Origin: AV40 sp963817335
GTDB lineage: Bacteria; Verrucomicrobiota; Verrucomicrobiia; Chthoniobacterales; UBA10450
Assembly: GCA_963817335.1 (NCBI GenBank)
Contig: CAWFNX010000004.1
Span: 231,218-295,217 of the forward strand
DNA: 64,000 bases
Reading direction: 5' to 3'
Shown here one piece after another: positions 32,662 to 41,668 of the stretch. Made by a program: the position numbers and the translations under genes. Numbering within the stretch: the first letter of the stretch is position 1; the number at the start of each line of letters is the position of its first letter. Under the pieces are notes generated by a model. The model was not told the origin of the DNA, did not search any database, and saw nothing but the letters and a program-made list of their open reading frames with translations.

Positions 32662-33435
32662 TTAGGATGGACGTCGATCTTCGATTCTCCCTAAAAGGCG
32701 GAGCAGACCATCGAGAATCGTCAACGGGTGCGGCGGACAACCGGGAACGTAAAGATCGACAGGCACGACACTGTTCGCACCGTTGCGAACTTCGGGATGA
32801 TCGATGTAGGGGCCGCCCGCAATCGCACATGCGCCGACAGCGATGACGATCTTCGGCGATGGAAGTGCATCGTAAGTATCTTTCAGAGCCGACTGCATGT
32901 TTTCAGTGACCGGCCCGGTAACGAGCAATCCATCCGCATGACGCGGCGAAGCAACGAACTGAATTCCGAACCGGCCAAGATCGAAGACGATGGTGTTAAG
33001 GACATTTACGTCGGACTCGCATCCGTTGCATCCGCCGGCGCTGACCTGGCGCAGTTTGAGCGAGCGGCCAAACAATCGGCGCGTTTTGTCCTCCAGCGCC
33101 TTCGCGAGTTCGAGTGCTTGTCCGTTCATCACCAAATCTTCGCGCCGGTTTGTTGCCAATCGAAATTCCTGGGTGTAGCGAATGGCCTCCTCGGGACATG
33201 CCTCAACGCAATCGGTGCAGAACAAACATCGCCCGAGGTCAAGGCGCAGACCTTGATTGTCGATCTTGATTGCGTCAGTGGGACACGCCTCGGCACAGTC
33301 ACGGCATCCGACCGGGCATTTCTCACGCTCGACGACCGGCCGACCACGAAAACGATCCGGCATCGCGGGCGCAGTTTTCGGGAACGGAATCGTCCGGTAT
33401 CCTTGTTGAAATCGCGCGACAGTGGCCTTCAGCAT
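32662..33435 (-). CDS. Ehr-like complex: fused ferredoxin (2x[4Fe-4S]) + NuoB/HycG-like small subunit
   Basis: A 257-residue fusion. The N-terminal part has two ferredoxin clusters, CPVGCRDCAEACP and CLFCTDCVEACP (about residues 41-85), as in HycF/HyfH. The C-terminal part is a NuoB/HycG-type subunit with GGCNGCESD, VGACAIAGGPY and VPGCPPHP, supplying the four cysteines of the proximal [4Fe-4S] cluster. In most relatives these are two proteins. It is the last gene of the six-gene minus-strand operon and the probable electron entry to the quinone-site-like large subunit. Confidence 0.88.
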   Translation of the reverse strand: MLKATVARFQQGYRTIPFPKTAPAMPDRFRGRPVVEREKCPVGCRDCAEACPTDAIKIDNQGLRLDLGRCLFCTDCVEACPEEAIRYTQEFRLATNRREDLVMNGQALELAKALEDKTRRLFGRSLKLRQVSAGGCNGCESDVNVLNTIVFDLGRFGIQFVASPRHADGLLVTGPVTENMQSALKDTYDALPSPKIVIAVGACAIAGGPYIDHPEVRNGANSVVPVDLYVPGCPPHPLTILDGLLRLLGRIEDRRPS

Positions 33436-33444
33436 AGTGTCACC

Positions 33445-34926
33445 TCACAAGTCATGTCCGCAGTAGGAAAGGTTGAAGCTCTTGTTGCACAGCGGGAAGT
33501 CGGAGATTTGTTGGTCGCGCATTGCTATCGCCAGGCCCATCCAGTTATGGAATGAAGGATCGACAATCTTGTAGTGATTGAATTTCCCGTATCCATCGGT
33601 CATCGCGATGTGACAAATCTCGCCGCGCCAACCTTCGACCAGCGACACGACTATGGCGTCGGCCGCCAGAGATTTCGTTTCCGCTCGCGTCGAACCAGGC
33701 GGTAACGCTTTGAGTTGGTCGCGGATGAAACTGACTGATCGCTGAATTTCAAGCCAGCGAACATAAGCGCGCGCAAATACATCGCCCGTTTGAAAAGTTG
33801 AAACGGGGACTTGGAAAAACCTATAGATGCCGAACGGAAATTCGTGCCGGACATCGCGCTCGATTCCGCAGGCACGCGCGACAGGTCCGACCAATCCCAA
33901 GCCGGTGCAGATTTTTCGCGAAATTGTTCCCGCGTTTTCAAATCGTCCCCGGACCGATGAAGTGCTCCACAACAGATTTGTCGCCACTGTTACGTCGTGC
34001 AGCGCCTGGTTTACCCTCTCCAATAATTGCGCCACCCGCGCGTCATCCACATCGAAACCAATACCGCCGGGCCTGACGAATCCGCGTCCGAAACGACTGC
34101 CGCACAACAACGCAGTCAGGTTAAGAAAATCGCCGCGAATCCGCCCGCAATAGGAAGCCGTGGGCAGGTAACCAACATCACCGGCCAATGCGCCGAGGTC
34201 TCCCGTGTGGTTGGCGAGCCGTTCCAGTTCGAGCGCTATCCCGCGCAACGCTTGCGCCCGCGCGGGCGGCTGGCAATTCGCGAGGGGTTCAATAGCCTGA
34301 CAGTACGCAGTGGCGTGGCCAATGGTCGTGTCGCCCGCCAGTGTTTCCATGTAATGAATGGTCCGCTTGTTAGGCCCAGCGATCAGCGCGCGTTCGACTC
34401 CACGGTGTTGATAGCCGAGAGCAATTTCCAAATGGAGCACGTCCTCGCCATGACATTGAAAACGGAAATGACCGGGCTCGATCACGCCCGCATGCACCGG
34501 CCCGACTGCGACTTCGTGAATCTCTTCACCCGCGACTTGGAAAAAATTCGTCACGCCCGGCGGCGTTGGCGAATGAAAACGAATCGGCTTCAGCCAGGGA
34601 TGGCCTTGTGGGATCACACCGCATTGCTCTGCAATCTCGCGCTCGAACCAGTGCGCCTGCGGACATTCCGGCGTCAACGATGGATATTCCTCCACGACAT
34701 CGGTTGACGACAACCAAAGCGTGCCCGCCTGGTCGTCCGCCAATACTACAAACAGACGCACTGTGCTCTCGTCCTTTAGCTGCTGGCCGAACAAAGCTGC
34801 GATACGCGCTCCGTCGCGAACGTTTTCGATGACAACATTGCGAAAATCTTCGATCGAGAGTCGCGGCACCGCTCGGAGCGCAATCAGCTCGCCGTTACTC
34901 GTCTGGGTTGAGAGAGCGGATGGCAT
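33445..34926 (-). CDS. Ehr-like complex: NuoCD/HycE-like large subunit lacking Ni-binding cysteines
   Basis: A 493-residue fusion of a NuoC-like N-terminal domain (about 1-110, with AHWFEREIAEQCGV) and a NuoD/HycE-like domain (FQCHGEDVLHLEIALGYQHRGVERAL onward). In true group 4 [NiFe]-hydrogenases the motif ERxCGxC and a C-terminal DPCxxC bind nickel. Here they read METLAGDTTIGHATAYCQ (192-209) and DPSFHNWMGL (456-465), so all four cysteines are missing. It therefore should not be a hydrogenase. It starts by a TGATG overlap with the preceding gene. Confidence 0.88.
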   Translation of the reverse strand: MPSALSTQTSNGELIALRAVPRLSIEDFRNVVIENVRDGARIAALFGQQLKDESTVRLFVVLADDQAGTLWLSSTDVVEEYPSLTPECPQAHWFEREIAEQCGVIPQGHPWLKPIRFHSPTPPGVTNFFQVAGEEIHEVAVGPVHAGVIEPGHFRFQCHGEDVLHLEIALGYQHRGVERALIAGPNKRTIHYMETLAGDTTIGHATAYCQAIEPLANCQPPARAQALRGIALELERLANHTGDLGALAGDVGYLPTASYCGRIRGDFLNLTALLCGSRFGRGFVRPGGIGFDVDDARVAQLLERVNQALHDVTVATNLLWSTSSVRGRFENAGTISRKICTGLGLVGPVARACGIERDVRHEFPFGIYRFFQVPVSTFQTGDVFARAYVRWLEIQRSVSFIRDQLKALPPGSTRAETKSLAADAIVVSLVEGWRGEICHIAMTDGYGKFNHYKIVDPSFHNWMGLAIAMRDQQISDFPLCNKSFNLSYCGHDL

Positions 34927-36404
34927 CAGAACCCTCCTAAAGTTTGCGCGGCGGCATGCAGCGCGGTGCTGATGAAGGGCGGAATGTAAACCCCGAGAAT
35001 GAAAACCGCTGCGGCGAGCAAGGCTGGCGGCAAGATCGACAGAACAGTTTCACTTAAAGCGGCAGTTTTCATTTCGGTTAGCGGCTGGCCTTGCGCCATT
35101 CGCAAGACGACCCCTGCCATCCCGATGAAAATCAATGCCAGCAGGGCGAGATACGTGACTGCAATCGCGCCGTGTCCTTGGTCCAGCGCCGCTTTCAAAA
35201 TCGTGAACTCGCTCAGGAACAGTCCGAACGGCGGCGATCCAGTGATTGCAAAAAAGCCAGCGATCCACAAAATCCCCGAAACGGGGACAACGCGGAATAA
35301 ACCGCGGACGTCAGCTGTGGATTTCGTTTTGTAGACGGCAAGAATGTTGCCTGCGACTAGAAACAATGCGGCCTTTATCAGCGAATGATTTACAGCGTGG
35401 AGCATCGCGCCAAATGTTGCCGCACCTCCCAACCCGATGCCCAACGCGAGAATGCCCATGTGCTCGACGCTTGAGTAGGCGAGCATCCGTTTGTAATCGG
35501 ACTGGCCGAGAATAAAGACCGCCGCGACTGCCATCGACACTAGGCCGAACCAGACGAAAAGTTCCTGACAGAACGGCGCTTGTCCTGCCGCAGCGCAAAC
35601 TTGCAGGGCGCGAAGAATTGCAAGGAACGCGCAGTTTAGCAATGCACCCGAAAGCAATGCTGAAATCATCGAAGGCGCTTCACTGTGTGCATCGGGCAAC
35701 CAGGTATGAAGCGGTGCCAGCCCCATTTTCGTGCCGTAACCGACGAGCAGAAACAAAAACGCTCCCTTCAACAGCGGGACGCGGAATTGTGTGGCGTTTC
35801 GCACCAATTGGCCGAGCAGCAGCGGGGTCGATTCGTGACCGGGGCCCGACGTGGACACGGCGAGAAGAAAGTTGCCAAGCAACGCCAGCGCGATTCCAAC
35901 CGAACAAATCAGCAGATATTTCCAGGTCGCTTCAAGCGAACGATGATGTCGATGAAAATAAATCAGCGGCGCACTCGCCAGGGTCGTTGCTTCCACCGCG
36001 ACCCAAAGCAAACCGAAATGCTGGCTGATCGTCACCAGGGTCATCGCTGAGAGAAAGAGCAGCAAGCATCCAGTGAAGGTCGCTTCGGGCGCATTCGTGA
36101 AAAGGAAACCTTCTTCAAAATCTTGTTCGGGCGCGTGTTTTTCTCGGCTCAAGTAGCCTAGGCCATAGATCGCGGCGGCGAGAAAAAGCGCGGTCGTGAT
36201 GCTCAAGAACAACAAGCCGAGGGCATCGAGCGCGAGCGAACCGTTGAAGACCGGAGGTGGATGCACGACCCAGCAAGCCGCGGTCATTCCGGTGTGCGCA
36301 ATCGCGGTTAATATTAAGAGCGCGCGACGAAGTGGATCCGCCCGTATCGCGAAAGCCGCGATGCCAGCAAAGGTCGGGGTTAGAACCAAAGCGGGAATCA
36401 GCAC
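34926..36404 (-). CDS. Ehr-like complex: HyfF/NuoN-like antiporter-type membrane subunit
   Basis: A 492-residue, about 14-helix proton-conducting transporter of the NuoL/M/N (Mrp antiporter) family: HFGLLWVAVEATTLASAPLIYFHRHH, AFLFLLVGYGTKMGLAPLHTWLPDAHSEAPS (conserved Lys and His in the channel), QSDYKRMLAYSSVEHMGILALGIGLG and LFLVAGNILAVYKTK. Expected in the inner membrane as an ion-pumping module. It lies 1 bp from the upstream HyfE-like gene. Confidence 0.9.
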   Translation of the reverse strand: MLIPALVLTPTFAGIAAFAIRADPLRRALLILTAIAHTGMTAACWVVHPPPVFNGSLALDALGLLFLSITTALFLAAAIYGLGYLSREKHAPEQDFEEGFLFTNAPEATFTGCLLLFLSAMTLVTISQHFGLLWVAVEATTLASAPLIYFHRHHRSLEATWKYLLICSVGIALALLGNFLLAVSTSGPGHESTPLLLGQLVRNATQFRVPLLKGAFLFLLVGYGTKMGLAPLHTWLPDAHSEAPSMISALLSGALLNCAFLAILRALQVCAAAGQAPFCQELFVWFGLVSMAVAAVFILGQSDYKRMLAYSSVEHMGILALGIGLGGAATFGAMLHAVNHSLIKAALFLVAGNILAVYKTKSTADVRGLFRVVPVSGILWIAGFFAITGSPPFGLFLSEFTILKAALDQGHGAIAVTYLALLALIFIGMAGVVLRMAQGQPLTEMKTAALSETVLSILPPALLAAAVFILGVYIPPFISTALHAAAQTLGGF

Positions 36405-36405
36405 T

Positions 36406-37044
36406 TCAATCCTTGAGCGTTGAAAGCCGATCGGTATCGAGATGATCGAACTCTCGGCTAATGTGAAAAATCATGATGCCCATCACGAACACCGCTACGA
36501 ACACGTCGAGAAGCACCCCGAGCTCAACGAGCAATGATAATTCCCGCACCAGTCCAACGCCGAAGGTGAAGATGCCATTTTCCAGCACCAGAAATCCCAG
36601 CACCTGATTTACTGCCTTCTTGCGACTGACGATGAGAAAGAGACCAATCAGAATTGACGAGAGCGCAACCGGAACCAGGAGCGGCGAGGTCGTCGGATTT
36701 GGCAGCGGAAGGCGCTGTCCGATCCAGAACGAAGCGCCTAACGCCACGACTCCGACGAGCAACGAGGTGACGTTGCCTACGAACGGTTCGACTTCCCGAC
36801 GCACATCCGCTTCCCGCAAAGCCCGCAGCAGCAATCTCGGAAACACGACACCTTTGATCGCCATACTTCCGATAGCCAGAACCAGAACATGCCACAGCAC
36901 GCCATGATCGGGCGCGAGCAACGGCAACAGTCCGATAAGGAATCCCTGGACCGCGACCGTGCGAATGGACGCGCCGAGCCGGCTCGACCCCAGCAGCCGC
37001 AGATTCGTTAGAACTACCAAAATCAATATGACGTCAACGTTCAT
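36406..37044 (-). CDS. Ehr-like complex: HyfE-like membrane subunit
   Basis: A 212-residue protein with about seven hydrophobic helices, including QGFLIGLLPLLAPDHGVLWHVL, NQVLGFLVLENGIFTFGVGL and LGVLLDVFVAVFVMGIMIFHI. Order and content match HyfE (a NuoK-like fusion) of hydrogenase-4 operons; VLENGIF keeps the conserved membrane Glu typical of NuoK. Tightly packed between the HyfC- and HyfF-like genes. Confidence 0.85.
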   Translation of the reverse strand: MNVDVILILVVLTNLRLLGSSRLGASIRTVAVQGFLIGLLPLLAPDHGVLWHVLVLAIGSMAIKGVVFPRLLLRALREADVRREVEPFVGNVTSLLVGVVALGASFWIGQRLPLPNPTTSPLLVPVALSSILIGLFLIVSRKKAVNQVLGFLVLENGIFTFGVGLVRELSLLVELGVLLDVFVAVFVMGIMIFHISREFDHLDTDRLSTLKD

Positions 37045-37047
37045 AGT

Positions 37048-37959
37048 TCATCTCAGCGCCAAAATCAGGGCCAGTGTCGCAAGCACTCCCGCGCCGACGA
37101 GTAGTTGTGGCACGCGCACGAGCCGCAACCGCGCCATCGTGGACTCGACGATTCCAATAATCACCGCGAGCACGAGCATTCCGCCGATTGAAACTGCGAT
37201 GTTGATCCAAACGTTTCCACTTGCAATCGGTACGGCAATCCCGATCAGCAGCGCGCCAATTACCCACACTTTAAGCGCCGCGCCGTAGGTAATGAACGCC
37301 AAATCCGGTCCACCATGATCGAGCACCATGACCTCGTGGATCATCGTTAACTCGAGGTGCGTGTTCGGGTCGTCCACTGGAATCCGCGCGTTCTCGCAGA
37401 GAAGAACGACAAGCAACGCCGCGACTGCCAGCGCCAGCGACAGTCCAGCCGTTTGCCAGACATCCACCGAGATTTTATCGAACATGCCGGACAGCGAGAT
37501 GCTTCCGGTCCGGCGCGCGACTGCAACCAAAGCAAGAAAGAACGCAGGTTCGGCGAGGGCGGAGAATTGCACTTCGCGGCTCGCGCCCATTCCTTCAAAG
37601 CTCGAACCGGTGTCGAGCGCGGCAATCACCGTGAAAAACCGCATCAAGCCGAGCAGATAAGCGAACAGAATCAAGTCACCCGGAAACGCCACCAGCGCGG
37701 GAGTTTTTCCGAACGGAACGAGTGCCATCGCTACCAGCACTGCGGCCAGTCCGACGATCGGACCAGCGCGAAAGACCCAGGTGGTTGTGCGACTGTAAAC
37801 TGCGCCTTTCCTCAACAGTTTCCAAACGTCGTAGTACAGTTGCAGGAGCGGCTGACCGCGCCGACCGGCAAAAAGCGCTTTGGTGCGGTTGATGACGCCG
37901 AGCAGCAGCGGAGCAAACAGTAATCCCTCAATTACATTGATCAGTGGAACAGCTCGCAT
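37048..37959 (-). CDS. Ehr-like complex: HyfC/HycD (NuoH-like) membrane subunit
   Basis: A 303-residue NuoH-family protein: GRRGQPLLQLYYDVWKLLRKGAVYS near the N-terminus and ARIPVDDPNTHLELTMIHEVMVLDH (about 210-235), the acidic cytoplasmic loop that lines the quinone channel in complex I. It anchors the peripheral arm to the membrane arm. The spacing of 1 bp to the gene before and 3 bp to the gene after supports one operon. Confidence 0.9.
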   Translation of the reverse strand: MRAVPLINVIEGLLFAPLLLGVINRTKALFAGRRGQPLLQLYYDVWKLLRKGAVYSRTTTWVFRAGPIVGLAAVLVAMALVPFGKTPALVAFPGDLILFAYLLGLMRFFTVIAALDTGSSFEGMGASREVQFSALAEPAFFLALVAVARRTGSISLSGMFDKISVDVWQTAGLSLALAVAALLVVLLCENARIPVDDPNTHLELTMIHEVMVLDHGGPDLAFITYGAALKVWVIGALLIGIAVPIASGNVWINIAVSIGGMLVLAVIIGIVESTMARLRLVRVPQLLVGAGVLATLALILALR

Positions 37960-37960
37960 A

Positions 37961-39949
37961 TCACCAAAGTTTCCAAACCAGAAGCGCCAGCAGCGTCAGC
38001 GCGATGTAGAGAACATAAAGCTGCACGGAGCCTTGTTGCAGCCAGCGCAGTCGCGACAGCCCGGCGCCGATGCGCGTGAACACGGGCCCGTATATTTTGT
38101 CGCCGAACATGTCAGGCGTTTCAGTTCTCAGCGCAGCATCAGACGGGAAATAGCCGCTCGGCGCGGAGATATTTTTCTTTGTGCCGAGCAACGGCTTGAA
38201 CAAATCCGTTAACGGCTGCGCAAATGACGAAGCGGTATATTGCATCCGCGCCGTCGGGTTCGCATAGCCACAGCCCCACGTCATGCTTTCTTCCACTTTG
38301 CGATTCGCGAGCAGAGTCCGTCGCAACAGCGCGAGAATTATTATCAACATCAGGAATGCCGCGCCGATTATTGCCACGAAACGCAATGGTCCTGCCGCGT
38401 CTGCGAGATTTTCATGAACAACGTTCGACGGCAATCCACACACTTGTTGGACGACTGGCTGCAAGATCGACAATGCGATTGGCGCGAATAATCCGATGAG
38501 AACGCAGCCCGCCGCGAGAAGTAACATCGGGATTCGCATTAACCAGCCGGCTTCATGTGCTTGTTCTGCCTGCTCGCTGCGCGGTTGACCAAGAAACACG
38601 ATCCCGAACGCTTTCGTAAAACATGCCGCTGCCAGACCGCCAATCAGGGCCAGGCCAGCAATTAATCCGAACAATGGCACGGCGGCTCCGGCGTTGAGAG
38701 AAATCCCGCCGCCAAAAGCTCCCAAGTAAATCAGGAACTCACTCACGAATCCGTTCAACGGCGGAAGTCCCGAGATCGCGACGGCGCCGACCAGAAAAGT
38801 GAGTGCGGTCCACGGCATTCGTTTTAACAAACCGCCGAGATGATCGATCTCGCGCGTGCCTGCGCCGTGTAACACCGCACCCGCTCCGAGAAAGAGCAGA
38901 CTTTTAAACAGGGCGTGGTTGGCGACGTGAAGCAAGCCGCCTCCCAAGCCAAGTACGACCAACGCCGGTGAACCTCCACTCATTCCAAGAAGGCCGACAC
39001 CGAGACCGAGCGCAATGATGCCGATGTTCTCGACGCTGTGATAGGCAAGCAACCGTTTTAGATCGTGTTGCGCCAGCGCGAAGAGTACCCCGAGAATTCC
39101 CGATGACAATCCGACCCCGACGAGCACCCATCCCCACCACAGTTGCGGTGGTCCGAGAAAGGTCAGCACGCGGACCAGTCCGTAAATTCCGGTCTTGATC
39201 ATCACGCCCGACATCAGTGCTGACACGTGGCTCGGCGCGGCCGGATGCGCTTCGGGCAACCAAACATGCAACGGCATGAAACCCGCCTTCATGCCGAAGC
39301 CGATTATTGCGAGCAGGAATAACAAACTCGCGCTCGCGGGCGGGATGCCGCTGAGTTTTCCAAATTGATCAAAGTCGAGCGATCCGGCTTCGCGCCCAAT
39401 CAAAACAAACATCACCAGTAGAAATGCAGTGCCGATGTGCGTCGCCACTAAATAAGTCCAGCCGGCGTCCCGCACGCTCTCGCGCTCGTCTTCGAAGGTG
39501 ACCAGGAAAAACGAACTGAGCGCCATCGCCTCCCACGCCACAAGAAACAGCACGCCGTTGCGCGCCAACACCACCATCACCATGCTCGCCACGAGGGCGT
39601 TGAAAAAAAACCATGGTGGCCCGAGCAATTTCCTGCCGCGCCATGCCCAGAGATATTCGCCGCCGTAGATGGCGGCCAACGCGGAAATGAACAGGATCAC
39701 GACGACGAAAAATGCCGAGAGCGCATCTACTTCCACGAAGAACGAACCGTAAGGCACCGACCACGCCAGATGCAGAGATTCGGCTCTGCGGCCGAGCAAC
39801 ACGCCGAGCGAAGGAATCAATCCGATCGCGCAACCGATCACCGCACCACCCACGCCAACGGCCGTGGCGATTCGCGCCGAACGCTGTCCAACCAACGCTA
39901 CAAATCCGCTAACTACGAGTATCGCAACCGACAGGAGCAGGAGAACCAT
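37961..39949 (-). CDS. Ehr-like complex: HyfB/HycC (NuoL-like) antiporter-type membrane subunit
   Basis: A 662-residue proton-conducting transporter with about 16 helices: LVAWEAMALSSFFLVTFEDE (conserved Glu), GFGMKAGFMPLHVWLPEAHPAAPSHVSAL, QHDLKRLLAYHSVENIGIIALG and LLFLGAGAVLHGAGTREIDHLGGL. The C-terminal TPDMFGDKIYGPVF segment matches the lateral-helix region of hydrogenase-4 subunit B. With the HyfF-like protein it gives the complex two pump modules. Confidence 0.9.
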   Translation of the reverse strand: MVLLLLSVAILVVSGFVALVGQRSARIATAVGVGGAVIGCAIGLIPSLGVLLGRRAESLHLAWSVPYGSFFVEVDALSAFFVVVILFISALAAIYGGEYLWAWRGRKLLGPPWFFFNALVASMVMVVLARNGVLFLVAWEAMALSSFFLVTFEDERESVRDAGWTYLVATHIGTAFLLVMFVLIGREAGSLDFDQFGKLSGIPPASASLLFLLAIIGFGMKAGFMPLHVWLPEAHPAAPSHVSALMSGVMIKTGIYGLVRVLTFLGPPQLWWGWVLVGVGLSSGILGVLFALAQHDLKRLLAYHSVENIGIIALGLGVGLLGMSGGSPALVVLGLGGGLLHVANHALFKSLLFLGAGAVLHGAGTREIDHLGGLLKRMPWTALTFLVGAVAISGLPPLNGFVSEFLIYLGAFGGGISLNAGAAVPLFGLIAGLALIGGLAAACFTKAFGIVFLGQPRSEQAEQAHEAGWLMRIPMLLLAAGCVLIGLFAPIALSILQPVVQQVCGLPSNVVHENLADAAGPLRFVAIIGAAFLMLIIILALLRRTLLANRKVEESMTWGCGYANPTARMQYTASSFAQPLTDLFKPLLGTKKNISAPSGYFPSDAALRTETPDMFGDKIYGPVFTRIGAGLSRLRWLQQGSVQLYVLYIALTLLALLVWKLW

Positions 39950-39953
39950 TGTC

Positions 39954-40652
39954 TCAGCTTTCCTTGGTGGCCGCTCGCGCGAGCGCGTTCGTCTCGACGC
40001 GACCGGCTGCGTCGAGAATCTCTTCCTGCGCGCCGCATTGCGCGATCAGTTTTTTGAATTCCGCATTGTGCAACGCGAACGCGAGCCGCGAAAGCAAATG
40101 CAAATGCACGCGCGGGCTCGGACAGATCAGTGAAAAGAGCGCGTAAACCGGTTTACCATCGAGCGCACCGAAATCTACCGGTGGATCAAGAAAACAGAGG
40201 GTGATCATCGGACGCGGCACGTGTAGCACCATTGGATTGCGCACGTGTGGGATGGCAATTCCATCGCCGACGGCTGTTGATTGCAGCGACTCGCGCGCGA
40301 AAAGCATTTGCCATAAAAGATGCCGATCCACTTTTTCAGGCAACGGCATCACGTCCACTGCCGCACGCAGCACGGACGCTTTGTCGGTTCCTTTAATCCG
40401 ATGAAAAATTCCGCCCGCTTCCAGTGCCTCCACCAGGGAAGGAAGCGCTGCGGCCTTGCTGTCAGTCCCTTTGAAAAGTTCATCAGGTACAGAAATGTGA
40501 CGCGTCGTTGCCCATTCCACTAATTCGCCGCGATTGAAGCCGTAATGCCCATCGATGAGGGATGCCGGCAAGTCATCTTGCTCAATCCACCGATAAACGG
40601 TTTTCTCGGGAACATTGAAAAGCTTCGCTACAGCGCGAACGGTCAATTGCAT
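39954..40652 (-). CDS. HTH (excisionase-type) - PTS EIIA fusion regulator
   Basis: A 232-residue protein. Residues 1-50 form a MerR/excisionase-like helix-turn-helix (MQLTVRAVAKLFNVPEKTVYRW). From about 80 to 225 is a fructose/nitrogen-type PTS EIIA domain with the phosphorylatable His in GIAIPHVRNP and the downstream GKPVYALFSLICP strand. It ends 4 bp before the first Ehr-like structural gene, so it is the first gene of the operon and probably controls it or links it to PTS phosphorylation. The start at 40652 begins the HTH; upstream open frame lacks family sequence. Confidence 0.8.
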   Translation of the reverse strand: MQLTVRAVAKLFNVPEKTVYRWIEQDDLPASLIDGHYGFNRGELVEWATTRHISVPDELFKGTDSKAAALPSLVEALEAGGIFHRIKGTDKASVLRAAVDVMPLPEKVDRHLLWQMLFARESLQSTAVGDGIAIPHVRNPMVLHVPRPMITLCFLDPPVDFGALDGKPVYALFSLICPSPRVHLHLLSRLAFALHNAEFKKLIAQCGAQEEILDAAGRVETNALARAATKES

Positions 40653-40803
40653 GGGATTTTTTCCGCCATCTCTGTGGACTTGCGAACGGAACGCTCTGTC
40701 AAAACTGATGTCGATCAAGCGCTCGCAGAACGACGACCCATTTGAAACCACTGAATGACGAAGGCAAGAATAATGGACGGGATACGATTTTCTGCGAGCG
40801 AAA

Positions 40804-40935
40804 ATGGGAAAATTGTCCGGTGTTCGAAATGATAAGTCTCGTGATTCGGGGGCTACGACTGTGGAGGCTACGGACCTCGCACCCACGTTCTACGGATTTC
40901 CTACTGTCAGCAAAATTGCCAGCAAACGGCAATGA
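40804..40935 (+). pseudogene. Fragment encoding a conserved C-terminal tail (integrase remnant?)
   Basis: A 43-codon open frame ending in PTVSKIASKRQ-stop. The same tail, with silent or conservative changes, ends frames at 51487 (ASKIASKKQ), 52731 (ASKIASKQQ) and 55574 (ASKIASKQQ). Each stands at the beginning of the tRNA-Asn-linked repeat. This fits the 3' end of a mobile-element gene, perhaps the integrase, but no catalytic residues are present. Confidence 0.4.
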
Positions 40936-41044
40936 AAGAGGTGGCGTGAGTAGTCGCCGAGTTGGCTTGATTACTAAGGTGTACGCTGCTTCACTCGAGC
41001 AAAATACAGGGGAAGACAGCGCCGAATCCTACCTCTGGAGGCAT
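40905..41044 (+). repeat. tRNA-Asn-linked repeat, copy A (attachment-site-like)
   Basis: About 140 bp: TGTCAGCAAAATTGCCAGCA at the start, AATACAGGGGAAGACAGCGC near the end, then 22 bases (41023-41044) identical to tRNA-Asn 32574-32595. It lies between the Ehr-like operon and the next cargo block. The rest of the 466-bp gap 40653-41118 shows nothing else recognisable. Confidence 0.8.
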
Positions 41045-41118
41045 TAACGCGCTGGTCGCCTGAGGCTTACATTCGAGATTGTTCCTGGCAACTAAGCCGG
41101 CTGGCTGAACCATTATTC

Positions 41119-41580
41119 TTACTCGGAGCCCCACCGCGCCGTACGCATGAACTTGAGTTCCGCTCGGCAAGCTTCGGCGAATGGTTTTAGCGGATCGGAC
41201 TTGGCGCCCTCACGAATCACCGCGCGTAGCTCGTCGAAAGAAATATTCGGTTTGAAATATTGTTCACTGATTGCGGCCAATGCGCGTTCAGCCGCATTTA
41301 AGACTCCGTCGGACGCGCACAGTCTGACGCGGTTGAGCAGAGCATAGATCGACAAGAGCTTCTCGCTTTTATCAAGGCTTTCCTGATACGAATGGAGTGC
41401 GTGAGCTGAGCATTCATTGATGAATTGACCGTAAAGCGCTTCCCGCCTGGTGAACTCGGCCTGGAATTCTTTGCGCTTGTTAGATGTTCTTTGGGTGACC
41501 CATGCGGTCGCGACACTGGCTGACCCGCCCAAGAGTGAGCCGACAAGACCTGTTAGTGCAGTAACGATTATGGTGTCCAT
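41119..41580 (-). CDS. Hypothetical protein with N-terminal membrane helix
   Basis: A 153-residue protein starting MDTIIVTALTGLVGSLLGGS, a glycine-rich membrane helix, followed by a basic and then helical, probably coiled-coil, region (TQRTSNKRKEFQAEFTRREALYGQFI and on). Its layout resembles small phage or defence-associated membrane proteins with no assigned function. The internal ATG at 41580 was preferred because it begins the hydrophobic helix. Confidence 0.6.
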   Translation of the reverse strand: MDTIIVTALTGLVGSLLGGSASVATAWVTQRTSNKRKEFQAEFTRREALYGQFINECSAHALHSYQESLDKSEKLLSIYALLNRVRLCASDGVLNAAERALAAISEQYFKPNISFDELRAVIREGAKSDPLKPFAEACRAELKFMRTARWGSE

Positions 41581-41668
41581 GGTAATAGCTTCGAGTTGGG
41601 CTGTGCCGTTCTGAAAGACTCTGTTTCTCGCCTCGGCATAGGCGCCGGGCATGGTTGAGGAATGCAGT

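Noticed and set aside
32531..32830. Minus-strand ORF ending RTYDQSVNSRPLYH over tRNA-Asn
   Set aside because: Antisense translation of a tRNA gene, a common spurious protein in databases; it also overlaps the ferredoxin-NuoB gene.
32662..39949. Operon as a genuine group 4 [NiFe]-hydrogenase or formate hydrogenlyase
   Set aside because: All four nickel-binding cysteines are absent from the large subunit and no maturation or formate dehydrogenase genes are present.
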